Positions 32,891-43,993 of a stretch of 64,000 nt of DNA are shown piece after piece. The DNA is from Laetiporus sulphureus 93-53. Lineage: Eukaryota; Basidiomycota; Agaricomycetes; Polyporales; Laetiporaceae. The notes under the pieces were generated by a model. It searched no databases and had not been told where the DNA came from. It saw only the letters and a program-made list of their open reading frames with translations. The stretch covers positions 241,799 through 305,798 of the forward strand of contig NW_024468557.1 of the NCBI RefSeq assembly GCF_001632365.1, written 5' to 3'. The position numbers and the translations under genes were made by a program. The stretch's first letter is position 1; each line of letters opens with the position of its first letter.

Positions 32891-34797
32891 TTATACATTC
32901 TTGACAGCATCCTTCTCCACCTCTTCCTTCGGCGGTGCTGGCGGCTTCGTGGGCGCATGCTTAGACTTCCTCCTGATGATCGGCCCAAACTTGTAAAGCA
33001 CAAACGGGATCGGGCCCAGCAGAATGGCGATAAACCCCAGCAGGGTCGACGCCCACCTCGGGTTCAGCTGGTCATACATCTGCGTCGCAAACAGCGGGAA
33101 GCCTGCGCCGAAACACGACCGCGCGACCGTGTTGGCCGCGAGCGCAGACGCTGCGACGAAGAGATACGCGTCGATCATATAGTTGAACAGTGCGAGGAAG
33201 ATCCACACGATGCTCCAACCGAGCGGAAAGCCCGCGAGGAGCGGCGCCCAGAGGCTGATCCTCGGGTACGACGTCCAGCCAAACCAGAAGAAGCCGATCG
33301 CGAACATCGGCGCAGCCCACATTGCGATCTCGAGCCGCTTCTCCGGCGGCACGGGCTCCGGCTCGTACAGAGCCTGCATGCGCACATAGCGTGGGTTGAA
33401 GATGAGTAGATAGAGAACGACACCGGTGATCCCGCCGATGAAGATCGGCAGGAACATCAGTCCGGATATGCCTTCGTTGAGATTGTGGCCTTCGGTGAAG
33501 ACGATGGGGTAGGCTTCGAAAAGCAGATAGATGCAGCCGTACACAAACTGGAAACAATGTCAGGAGATGAGGGAATAAGAATGTCTTTGATTACTTACAC
33601 TCATGTATGTTGTGATGGCAAGCAACATGGGTTCTTGGAAGAGGATAAGAAAAGGTCGGGCAAGAACGTCCCTCGCGTGTTGCCCAACAGACTTTGACTG
33701 CCGTTCCAACGGAGCCCAGTATCGGTCGTCTCCCGTCTCCTTGCGTAGCCTCTTGGCTCTCTGGACCATCAAAATAGGCCTGAAAGAGGTCAGAATTGGA
33801 CGGTAACATATTTTACTAGCACATACAAGTATGTTTCCGGAAGCGTGAACACGATGAGGATCAAGCACGCTCCGGCAAAGAACGTCAGCACCCAGAAGGT
33901 CCAGCGCCAGGATACTCCTGCGACGCTCATGAATCCAGAGACGACGGGGCCTAGCGTGGGTCCCGCAAAGGGCGCGAGCGCGAAAAAAGCGAGAGCCTCT
34001 CCTCGTGTCCCTGCGTCCCAGATATCAGATAATACTGCCCTAAAACACGCGTCAAAATTATGCGACAGCGACTTCATCAGACATGTCACGTACCCGCTGT
34101 TGGACAGAGGAGCAGCCGCGAAAGTGCCGCCGAGGAAGCGGAATACGAGAATTGATGCGGTGTTGCGAGAGAGTGCGCAGCCAACTTGAAAGCATACATA
34201 GACAACGAATGAGAGGATAAATACGTTCCGGCGTCCAAGCTGCTCTGATAGCGGTCCCCATACGAGAGGACCCACGCAATAACCCGCGACGAAGAGAGAT
34301 ATTGTCAACGTCGCGACCTCTTCGCTGAACGAGAAGTATTCTATGAGTTGCCCCGCGATGCCCGTCGGGGCCGAACTTGCGAACGTTCTGTTCATTCAGG
34401 TCATTGGCAGCTGTATAAGAAAGAAAACTGGACTATATGCGCACGCATTTAACACGAGCAGCCCAGACAAGGCGGTCAAATACCATCGGTATGCCCTTGA
34501 CCAGTTCTTCGGATTTTCTGGGTCGTCAACCGGTATGCGGACCTCGTAAGGGTCCCAATCCTTTTCTCCTTCTTCAGGGCCATATGCTTCGCGCTCAAAT
34601 TCTGATTGGATGTCATCGTCATCTTGTGCAGTAGATTCTGCGATTGAGTGAATTACGGTGGCGGACGGAGAGGTGCTTCTCGCAGCGGATGTCTGCGAGC
34701 GTGTCTCTGGCTTGTTCTCTTCCTTTGCGGTATCAACAAGCGATTCCGCTCGAGAGATTGAAGATGAGGGGGAGGACTGAGGCTGCGAAGACGCCAT
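32891..34797 (-). CDS. MFS transporter, DHA1 (TPO1/FLU1-like) drug or polyamine exporter
   Basis: Plasma-membrane proton antiporter of the DHA1 family. The start at 34797 opens a disordered, S/T/E-rich cytosolic N-terminus of about 110 residues (including WDPYEVRIPVDDPENPKNWS, the family hallmark before helix 1). Then come TFASSAPTGIAGQLIEYF, the motif-A loop GPLSEQLGRRNVFILS, FRFLGGTFAAAPLSNSG and GPTLGPVVSGFMSV. The second half has FVYGCIYLLFEAYPIVF, GISGLMFLPIFIGG and ARSCFGAGFPLFATQMYDQL. It ends in a basic tail (IIRRKSKHAPTKPPAPPK). Five introns. The DHA1 call is firm; the substrate is not known. Confidence 0.9.
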
Positions 34798-35154
34798 GGG
34801 GAAGAGAGACGCGAGATGGGGGAAAAGTTAATACGTACAGGACGGGGATACAGGCTGCAAGGAACACCGTTTAGTAGGGTCAGCCGCCGCAGGGGAGGCG
34901 GATGCGGCCAGCAATTACAGTCAGCAGCAGGGACGCATCACGTCAGCCGAAGTCATGTTCAGCTCCGGTGAGTCGTTGGAGCAACGCTAGTACCCGCTCG
35001 GAGCGCAGAGGCATGGTTTCGCTAGGGGCGAGAGGGACGCGTCAGCAATTGTCGCGGGGAAGAGGTGTCGGCTGCTGTACTTGTATGCGATCTAGTCGAT
35101 GTGCGGTGAGAACAGCCACTGCAGGTCCCCTTCAAAAAGTGTTAACGTGACCTC

Positions 35155-35237
35155 TTGACCCCATCTTACCCCGGTCATTGAAGGGGGGGTCAATCAGTTG
35201 ACCCCAGTCAAGTCTAAGGGGTCAAGCCTTGACCCCT
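35155..35237. repeat. Cluster of TTGACCCC / GGGGTCAA words with perfect palindrome
   Basis: Five copies of the octamer in both orientations (35155-35162, 35186-35193, 35198-35205, 35218-35225, 35229-35236). The last two form a 21-bp perfect palindrome (AGGGGTCAAG, one C, CTTGACCCCT) at 35217-35237. This could be a dimeric-factor binding array or a remnant of a small inverted-repeat element. Confidence 0.75.
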
Positions 35238-35288
35238 ACATCACTGCCTTCGAAGAGCAAACGACCATTTGAGGCGCGTTCATGTTTG

Positions 35289-35307
35289 CTTGTTCGCAGC
35301 GAACAAG
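35289..35307. repeat. Perfect 19-bp palindrome CTTGTTCGC-A-GCGAACAAG
   Basis: Nine-base arms around a single A, 52 bases to the right of the preceding palindrome. Confidence 0.8.
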
Positions 35308-35338
35308 ACAGCCGTGGCTCACGATCAGAACGGAGCGT

Positions 35339-35362
35339 TGTCATTTGTGCTGACAAATGACA
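35339..35362. repeat. Hairpin with 10-bp arms (TGTCATTTGT / ACAAATGACA)
   Basis: Perfect arms at 35339-35348 and 35353-35362 with a GCTG loop; the third perfect palindrome within about 200 bases. Confidence 0.8.
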
Positions 35363-35447
35363 GCGCACGAGATAAGATTGCGGATCAGATCTCCCGGCCT
35401 ATTATGCGCTGTCTTAATTGACCGTGCTATCTACCTACAAGTCCGCC

Positions 35448-38026
35448 TCAGCCCTGCGCGCCCGCCTTGCCCAAGCCCTCCAGCACTTGCACGAATCCTC
35501 CCGGGTCCAAGATCTCCGTCCCCCCATACGTGACCCTCTTCCCCATCCTCTTCGCCCACTCCTCCAGATTGCCGTACTCGATGTACCCAGCGCCACCAAC
35601 GACAAACACTATTCCCTCCGCAAACGTCATCCGCTTCGACCGTCCGCTCCCACCGCCAGCGGCCCCTGGTGCACTCACGCCAGAGATGCCCAGCCCCGCA
35701 TGTGCGTTGCGCGGCGCGCGGGGGTCGAGGAAAAGGTACTCGTCCGTCTCCTGCAGTGACTGGTTCGACGCCGCAGACGACTCCATAAGCGCCTCCGTGA
35801 GCCGTGTCACTGGCAGAAGCTTGTTCGCGGGGAGGAAGTTCTTCACGCCTGAAATTAGGTTCTCCAGACCGCCATCTTTCAGCCGGTCACTGAGCTATAA
35901 CGTGATGGCATGCATCAGTATTTGAAATATGCATCTATGGAATATATGCGTACCTTGTTGCTAAGGGCACTGAACCCCTTGAATAGCTCGCCGCCGGAAG
36001 TACTGCCACCCAAAACAGGTGTTGAGCTGCCACCAACTGAGCTCGGTATCGTCATTCGCGATATCTCCCTCAGCCGTCTGATGTATTCAAACGCCGCAAC
36101 ATCAGCACCAGCAGCCTTGAGCTCCTTCTCCAGCTCAGCCACGTCGTCCTTCGACAGCGCGTTGTCTGGCGAAGACAGGTAAAACACAAGCACGAGCCGG
36201 AGCTTGTCAACTGGCGTAGGGGTCACACCATCCTTGGGATGCTGGAGCGTCTCAAGGATAGTATGTATGTTCTAGCGTGCCAGAAGTTCATCAATATCAG
36301 CATCTGGGATCAAAGTCAAGTCAAATAACGACACATCACCTGTTTGCTGATGGCTTCCTCCGTGCTGAAAAGTTCGTCAAGCCCGCGCTTCTTGATCTCC
36401 TCCAACAGCGCAGTGGCAATGTTCATATGGGTATCTAGGACGGCCTTTCGTGCAGTCAGCTCCGGCAACGCTGTGATGGCAGTCTTCAAATGTGTGGCGT
36501 TCGCCGAAAGGTCACTGTCAACTAGTTAACTCCACTATCAGTAGACGTAAAAGAGAGGAGGTCATACATCTGAGCTACATCATTCACGTCGCTGACCCCT
36601 GTTGAGCGCGTAACCTCTGCCGCGTCCTGCTTGTATCGGTTTAGCTCGGTATCAATATCTTCTGCGACCTGCGGGAACGGGTTCGCCGCGTTCTTCGCCC
36701 AGAAGAAGTCCTTGGAATCGAGGTCATACGAACGCTTCTGCGGCTGTGAAACAACAACGCGATTGAGCTTCATCTCGAGGCAGTCTGAGGCGAGCGCTTG
36801 GTATGTCCATCCATGCGAGAGCATGGACACGAGATCGACGTTCCTATCAAGAATGAGCAGAACTACAGTACAGAACGTTAGTCAACGAGATATCTGTGGC
36901 AATTCAGTGAGCGCTCACACGGTCGTTGAAGGTTCGACAGCCCTGTTGAGTCCTGTGCGAATATGGATGCCGTGTGTGAGCGCGCTGCGGACAGAATAGC
37001 GTCGCGAATCTTCGTCTCCAGCTTCTTCGCCACCATCTCGGCCGCATTCCCCCGCGGACAGCGGATGATAGGCACATGTCCTGGCTAGACGGTTAGGCGC
37101 GAGCAACGTGCGCGAGTATGGAGGAAGCGCACCCATCGTCGCGACCACGCTGAAGAGCCCCGTCGCGACCCGCTCAATCTCCTCTTCGATTTGCTGCTCG
37201 GTCGTGGATGGGGAGTTGAGGAGGGTATAGGTTGAGTGCGATTGCGCGGGCCCGGATTGAGTGGAGCTTGTGGGAGTTGAGGCGGAAGCGGCGGCGGGCG
37301 GGGGAAGGAGGGAGAAGAGGGAAGGCGACGGTGCGATGAACGATAAGTATTGGTCGAGGACCTATGTCCGATGCAAGGCTAAGCCATTGTAGGAATTCAT
37401 ATAGCAGGTTAAACGCACCTGTGCGACCAGGTCGCCGGTACCATCGCGTGCCACTGCTGCTGCTAGCTCCTCCAATAGCGCCCTCGGCAATGGCTCGACG
37501 AAGTTGAGATGGAAAGACTCATAGAGGCACTTCTCTAGATCCTGCGCTATTCGTCTGATATTGACCAGCGTGGGTGAGACGAAGTACACCGCGGGCACGT
37601 CTGGTAGTGGTGGACGATTCGAATGCAGCTGTCTGCAACCGGCATGAATACGAGCATTTGATACTCAGCGATAGAAACATACACATGTAGAGTCACTCCG
37701 ACATCACGAAGATCCTGTACGCGTAACACAGTAGCCAAGACGTCCTTCGTGTGTTGGTCGAGCACCAAGACCTTCCACACCGGGGGACCCGTCGGGACAG
37801 GCACTTTCAACGACGACGCGGTCTTTCCCGAGCCTGCGCTCAGGTTGATTATCCCGCTCGTATTCTCCACGGGGTTGTTAAGGTTGAGCAGGGTGAGCAA
37901 CGCGGCCATCTGCGCCTCCTGCAGCGTCGGCGGGGCTGCGATCGTCTGGAGTTATTCATTGAGTTCTTCCCGGACATCCTCAGCAGGAGAAAACATACAC
38001 ACTTGTTTTATGGCGCTGCTCGCCAT
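35448..38026 (-). CDS. SLY1: SM-family SNARE regulator SLY1 (SCFD1)
   Basis: Sec1/Munc18-like protein that binds syntaxin Sed5 and promotes ER-Golgi membrane fusion. The start at 38026 gives MASSAIKQ, followed by an intron and ...[16 protein letters not shown]. Family blocks are [120 protein letters not shown] and [13 protein letters not shown]. The C-terminal domain has [20 protein letters not shown] and [15 protein letters not shown]. About nine introns, giving roughly 680 residues, normal for the family. Confidence 0.95.
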
Positions 38027-38750
38027 GGCGAGCGTGCGCTGATAAGTTTGAGTTGGAATTACTGCTACAAGTGAAGTTGCGTCTTATCTTACTACTAGGG
38101 CTCCAGGGCAGTTTAGACACTCTAGCGGGTGGCGCACGTGGATTGACGAGCGCCTAAACGTGGCTGTGATATCACGCGTTAATTGGACAAGCAGTCGGAG
38201 TCTTGTTCGCTCGTTGGCAACACCTTCGACTTTGACTCTTTCGCCGGTTACCAACGAATCACCATCTCGTATAATTGAAGCACTGCGGAAGCGAACATCG
38301 TGGGGTGGCTCTGAAGCACCGCTGCTGCGGAACGGTTCGTTATAGGTTTCAATCTCACGTTCAAATCGTCCAGCGGACGCAGCCACTTCATTTCATCACT
38401 GAATCTGTCGTCTCAACCTGCAATCACGGTTCGCGCTACTATCTGTTCTGATACACTGCTCATCCTCGACATGCCAAGGACGTGTGCGGACAATTTTGCT
38501 TGTATCTTCATTCAGCACTGCCTTCACTTGTATGGGAACGCTGGCACCATCGCAACGCTCTCATCACTCACTTGATGGACGGCTAGTAAAGATATCGATG
38601 GTTCCTTCATAAGTGGAAGCGCGGGAGGCAGCGAGCTGCAAGCCCCTCCCCACTGGCCCTCCTCTGTATCTTCACCCCAATCTCAATCACTGTGAGTTGA
38701 AGGCACCTAGTTTGTGTGCCGAACCCTGACCTGTTTCCCTAGTCTTCATA
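38027..38750. other. Intergenic region between SLY1 and the MGC small protein
   Basis: 724 bases. A 100-codon open frame on the minus strand (38386..38084) starts near SLY1 but has no recognisable domain and is mirrored by open frames on the other strand. I do not call it. Confidence 0.5.
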
Positions 38751-38969
38751 ATGGGCTGCATCCATAGTCGGCAAAGGAAGATTTTTCTTGACGACTCTTC
38801 GGCTCCATTCTTGCCAATGAGCGGCCTGAGCAGCCCGGCATCGCAGTGCACGCCCAAAAACCCTCCTTCGCCGGTGATACAGGGAGAGCCGGCGCCATGG
38901 GTGTCTGGGCATAGGGTGCTCACCACCTTTGATGGTCAATATATCATTGCGGAGCCTTTCGGCACATAA
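38751..38969 (+). CDS. Small protein with predicted N-myristoylation/palmitoylation signal
   Basis: Intron-free frame of 72 residues beginning MGCIHSRQRK. Gly2 with Ser6 fits the N-myristoyltransferase consensus, and Cys3 next to it is a standard palmitoylation partner, so the product should be tethered to the inner face of membranes. The middle is proline/serine-rich (PMSGLSSPASQ, PKNPPSPVIQGEPAPW), and the end VLTTFDGQYIIAEPFGT is more hydrophobic. No catalytic domain. That this is a real gene rests on the N-terminus and the intact frame; translation is not proven. Confidence 0.5.
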   Translation: MGCIHSRQRKIFLDDSSAPFLPMSGLSSPASQCTPKNPPSPVIQGEPAPWVSGHRVLTTFDGQYIIAEPFGT

Positions 38970-39777
38970 TAGTCGCGCCGGGTTGGAGTCTCTTCTACGC
39001 TATCAGTCGGTTCGTAGCCATTCACCAATGGATAAACCGCGTTGCTGATATGCGATACGACTGAAGCTCCTTCCCCTTCTCGCATTTCGGTTGTCTTGCT
39101 GGACTCGGTCATATTTATTCTCTTTCCTTTGGACATCCTCCTTCGCTGGACTATTTTGTATCCAGGATATGCTTCACGGAATTTACGTCCGTTGTGCCTG
39201 ATCTATATGAAACTTCCATGGGAACCGAATGACTCGCTCATGCTCGCACATCGCGAAGATCAGAACTGTGCTGCCATCAGCGTTGCAGAACTTGCCTTCT
39301 GGTGCACAACAGCGTTGCTTGGACGGTCGAGAGGGATCAAAGCCGCAGATATGACGGGCGCTCGCGAGCGGAAGCAGATCACGCCCGATTGGCCCCGTGG
39401 AAACCATGGCTCGATTTGGCAGACATATTCAAAGCTCACAAGCGGGCGGCATGCTGAAACTCTCATGCAGGCTTCTCTCCTGCACATGCGAGACCCTTCA
39501 TCTCTTTCTGATATCCGCTGCTTCATCGCCGTACCGTACGCTCCCTCTGTGCGCCGCCTACCAAGCCGCCCACCTCCGGGCGTCCATGCGCCACTCTGCT
39601 GCGCCGACAGTCGTTCGTTACCTATCACGACCGCAACGAATTGATGAACATCGCGAGAATGCACCGAATGTTCGGTGGACCGCGCTTGAACACCGTGTAT
39701 ACTTACCTTCCGAAAACCCAGATCCCCCCTCTGACTCTCTCAGCGAGCCGTCTCACTGTTCCTACGCGCCCTCATCC
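38970..39777. other. Intergenic region upstream of the CSC1-like gene
   Basis: 808 bases with overlapping open frames on both strands (for example 39042-39644 on plus). None has recognisable domains. It probably holds the promoter and 5' UTR of the channel gene, and the CSC1 start could lie further upstream than I placed it. Confidence 0.45.
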
Positions 39778-42700
39778 ATGCCTGCAATGGCATCCTCTTC
39801 ACTGGCGCGCAACGTGAATTTAAATCGTTCGGGGGATCATATAGGTGGAACGCGTCTGAACGGGTCTGCCGCTGCGCCTTTCCCTATCCGCGATACCATC
39901 TCTGGCTTAGCCGACTCTTCACCTTTGTATGCATCTGTATCTGTTGCTGAATCTCCACTCTTCGCGCACCCCTTTGCTGTTCGCTCCGGGCCCATCCACG
40001 GCCCGTCTTATGCTAAGATTGCTCGCGCTATACCGGACCAACCTGTATGTATAGGTGATGGCTTAGATGTTCCTGCTCTCGGTTTGCTCTCTACTCTTGT
40101 ACTTCCTACTATTGTCGGTCTATGTATCTGGGTGAGTGTTCACGTCTATGTTCTTTGCGGGATGAACGATAACGGGCGCTACGCAACCAGCTATTATTTG
40201 CTATTCTGCGTCCTCGTTTTCGTCAGGTGTATGGCGTGAGGGAATGGTTTGCACCGCGAGGGTGTGTTATCCACCTTGTCGCGCTCTAGATTGTACACTG
40301 AAATGAACCCCAAAAAAGCCTCCGACCAGCCCATCTTAGCCACTCTTTTTGGGCTTTCCTCCTACCGGGAGTACCAATCAAACCTTCTCTTTCTATTGAC
40401 CGCTTGGGCAGTGGGGAATCTGCAGCCAAAGATGCCCACACGTACCCTTCTGACGAGGAGTTAAGCCAACGGACTCTGTGGATCACTATCCTTATCGTTT
40501 CTGGATGGACCATCCTCGGTGTAGGTGGGCTTCTTCCATTGTACATGGCAGCCTTGCCTTGCCTTGCGCATTCGACGCCGCCATTCGAGTATCACGGACA
40601 GTACTCAACGTTACAGGACCTCAGCTTACTTCGGCTCCTCCAAAGTTTGCCCACCGGCACGGATTTTAGTGACCACTTCCTAACTGCGCCATATGTGCGC
40701 GTCCGGCTTATCATCCTCGTCATTATCGCTGTTTTGTTGGCATTAGCGCCTGCGCTGTGGCTGATCCTGCGCGAGTATAACAAACTGGTCGATTACAGAG
40801 AGCGTTGGGTCAGCGTGCGCTGTCACGGTGTAGAAATGGGCTGGCTCGGGGCGGGCCAAGCGCCCGGAGTAGTTGGCTGGGGAGAGAAGCGCTTGAAAGA
40901 GTTCATCATCAAGAATGGCCTGAGCTCTTCCATGGAGGTGGATGAAGGGACGAATGGGCACCCGAGGCGGCAAAGAAAACGACGCGCCGCTGATGCAAAC
41001 GGAGCCGAGAAGGCAACGGGTGAAGTCGACATCCAAAATCTGTTCTCCATAGGGTAGATCGCGTCAATTTCCACTTGTATGCATAGTTCGCTGATCGAAT
41101 GTTGGGTAGGGACACGACCGAGATTGCTCTCCTCATTGATGAAAGGGATGAGATTCTGGAAAACCTCGAAATTGCGGAGACCAAGTACGTTCAGAGTTTC
41201 CGCTTTACCACACCCGAGCCATCTCTCCAATTCCAACTTCCAACAATATCTGAGGAGCCTAATTCGACTATGAAGCTTGAGATTAGCCGGCCCCGTCCAT
41301 TAGCAAGTGCTGCGGTGCGCTTGCCTTCCATATACATCGTTGCCCGTTCTGATGCTCTTGTAGAACGGACGCAAGAGACGGCGAGGGCGTAATCCCGCCT
41401 CAGGGTCATCATCGTTACCCCCGACGTCATATGTCATGCCTTCGCAGTACTACAAGCTCCGTGGCGTACGAGGAGTCAACGGCGGCCACCTCACTGATGT
41501 CGAGAGAGACGTGCTTCCCTCGATGAGGGGACCAAGCCTCGCCGAATCGATCAATTCCAGGGTCGTCGGTAGTCGTTTCCAGGAGGTGAACGCGAGCTCG
41601 CCCACGATTGGTCTGGTTCCCATGGGAAGTCAGGTGACGGTCAACAAGGACGGCCAGCTCGAAGCGGTGAGAGCCCCCGACTCGCCGTACATGGGCGCGG
41701 AACCGGGAACGTGGGCGCAGGACGATGTACATTCATCATGGGACACTGCTGCGTTCCACGATACACCTTACAATCCGTGGATCAATCATAGTTCGCAGGA
41801 CCATATATTAAATGGCTCGGAAGAAGACTGGCACGATGTGCTAAACGAGGATCCCGAGGCCTTCCAAAACGCCGAGGAATACCCTGAAGATACCCGCAGA
41901 CGTCCGAGACCGCCCCGTGCCAAAGATGGCGTGAACGCACATCGCGAATCGTTCCCTCTCCGCAATCGCAACACGAACAAAGGCGAGGAGCTGCCGCCGC
42001 CGCACCTGCGGCTGCAGCCCCATCAGCCATTCGTAAAGCCAGTGTCGGGAGTTGACCACCGAGCACTTGGGGAGATCTATGAGAACATCGGGATATGGCG
42101 ATCGAGACTGAAGGCTATCAACGCTCAGATATCTGAGGCGCAGCGGATCGCGTACAACGACATCGCCGATGGTGTTCGTATCAAGGGCTGGTTGATGATC
42201 GGCCGCGGTCTACGGTTCATACCAGGCATACAGCTGATCGAAGGCAGAGCCAAGGAGGATATACGATGGGACGAGTTACAGAATGAAGGTGGCTTCGCTA
42301 GAACGCTCGGCTTCTGGACAGCCGCTGTCATGATTTCCATCATCCTCGCGGTCATCCGTACGTATGGATCAACACTCGATCGACGCGTATATTGACCTTA
42401 TCATTCAGTCATGGCCGTTGCAGCGTTATACCTCAGCACAGCCCCTGACTTTGCACATTATTTCCCGTTCCTTATGCGACTAGACGAGGGAAATGAGTTG
42501 GGAGCAGGGGTTGCTACGTGCTTGGCAGCCGCGCTCGCCGCCGTCCTGTTCATCTGGGTAGTCCTCGCAATACTCCATTGTAGGTGCTTCACAGCCAGAA
42601 CTTAGCAAGACTGACCTATGTCAACAGACTTCGGACCGCTGTATAGGACGGCTTCTCTCTCGCATTTGCAATTAGTCATGTTCAAGACGACATTTTGGGT

Positions 42701-43993
42701 TCTCATCCTGGTCGGAGGCGCTTCTTTCTTCACTGCTGGTGCACTGCTCTCTGCAATGCACTCGTTTAGCACCTCCATTGGTGTGACTGCTTCTGTCGCG
42801 GACGGCATCGTTTACATGAGTGCATTCGCGCTGATCCTCCTGCTCACTGTTGCAGTGTCTTTCCCCGGGCTCCTCTTGCTGCAACCTCTACGATTGTGGC
42901 GAGTGTTTTGGGCTGAGAAAGCAGCCATAACGTCGCGGCAGCGCTTCAGAGGTGAGACATACTAGTGAATAGGGAGACGCCGCGCTGACGATGAGTTAGC
43001 TGTATACCCACGAACGTACAATCCATCGTATACTTTGAGCTGCGCAGTGCTCGCGTTCACTTATGCGATGGCGTTCACGTTGCTATTCCCGCCGGTTGCT
43101 CCTGCTGCACTGCTTTTACTGTCTCTCGCGTTGATTGGTATGCGTTGTGTTCACTGTGATTGTGCACCAGTGCTTACAATACTTCAGCACATCGCTTCCT
43201 GGTCACGTACGTCTATGGTCGCACAACCTCTTCAACGGGTGGCCTCCTCCAAATCTGGTTGCTGCGGCGCTTCAGTACTTTGCTTGCGGTGCAGCCTCTA
43301 ATATTGGGTCTCGTATTCCTGAGCAGGGAATTGTGGGTCGAAGGTGGCATCCTGTGCGGGTTCGCTCTGTTTGTCGTGATCTTCACGGAGGGTTACTGCA
43401 ATCGGAGAACCATCCAGCCTGGCAAGCAGTTACTCAATCCGATAACGCTCGATCGTCTGCAGTCCTTCATTCGCATGTCGCAGCCCGGCGAAAACGGTTT
43501 AGTCGAGGAAGAAAGGCTAAGTGTTGTCGGCTCTGGTAGGCATGGGCGCTCGCGAGGCTCGTTTGCATCAATCTTGGAGATGCTGTCGCTCACTTTGGCT
43601 GTGGTACCAACGTCATCAGAAACGAGGGGGCCTATCCCGCTAGGCAAGTGGAAAAATGATAGCGTGATGCCGTAACTCGGACTGACCTTGTACCGTGAAT
43701 CACTAGCAACCGAGACGCTTGACGACCTCACCGCTACGGAGCGCGCAGCACGCACGAACCCAGAGGCGCCGCCCCATCTCCCCCCGCTTCCATTTGCAGA
43801 CCACGCCGAGGAGATGGCAAGCATTCTGTATGCCCCAGAATTGCTCGCGCCGCCTCCTGTCATTTGGTTGCCGAATGACACCGGAGGCATCGGGCGTTCG
43901 GAAGCGTATGACCTTCAGCGATACCACGAGCTTCGTGTGACTCAGGACGTTCGCGCAAAGGAGGACGCGACCTCTCGCCGGTCGTGGACCTGA
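39778..43993 (+). CDS. CSC1/OSCA-like calcium-permeable stress-gated channel
   Basis: Large membrane protein of the OSCA/TMEM63 (RSN1-7TM) superfamily, mechanosensitive cation channels of the plasma membrane. Start by first suitable ATG (MPAMASSSLAR). The N-terminal part has DTISGLADSSPLYASVSVAE and LSTLVLPTIVGLCIWV. After an intron VYGVREWFAPR joins LRPAHLSHSFWAFLLPG using an acceptor in the AAAAAAG stretch near 40320. Further blocks: SQRTLWITILIVSGWTILGV, GQYSTLQDLSLLRLL, VDYRERWVSVRCHGVEMGWL, DIQNLFSIG / DTTEIALLIDERDEILENLE, LGEIYENIGIWRSRLKAINA and FKTTFWVLILVGGASFFTAG. A C-terminal run of helices and a soluble tail end at RRSWT. About ten exons. Several fungal relatives have exactly this long cytosolic loop before the later helices. 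Confidence 0.85.

Larger units (their letters stand above)
34798..35447. other. Intergenic region upstream of the MFS gene, palindrome-rich
   Basis: 650 bases between the MFS start and the SLY1 stop. No gene. The segment 35155-35362 carries repeated TTGACCCC/GGGGTCAA words and three perfect short palindromes, listed separately. Confidence 0.6.

Noticed and set aside
38084..38386. 100-codon open frame on the minus strand near SLY1
   Set aside because: No domain, an overlapping open frame on the other strand, and no clear start context.
39042..39644. 200-codon open frame upstream of the CSC1-like gene
   Set aside because: Composition is unlike a folded protein, it is mirrored by minus-strand frames, and it lies in the likely promoter or 5' UTR.
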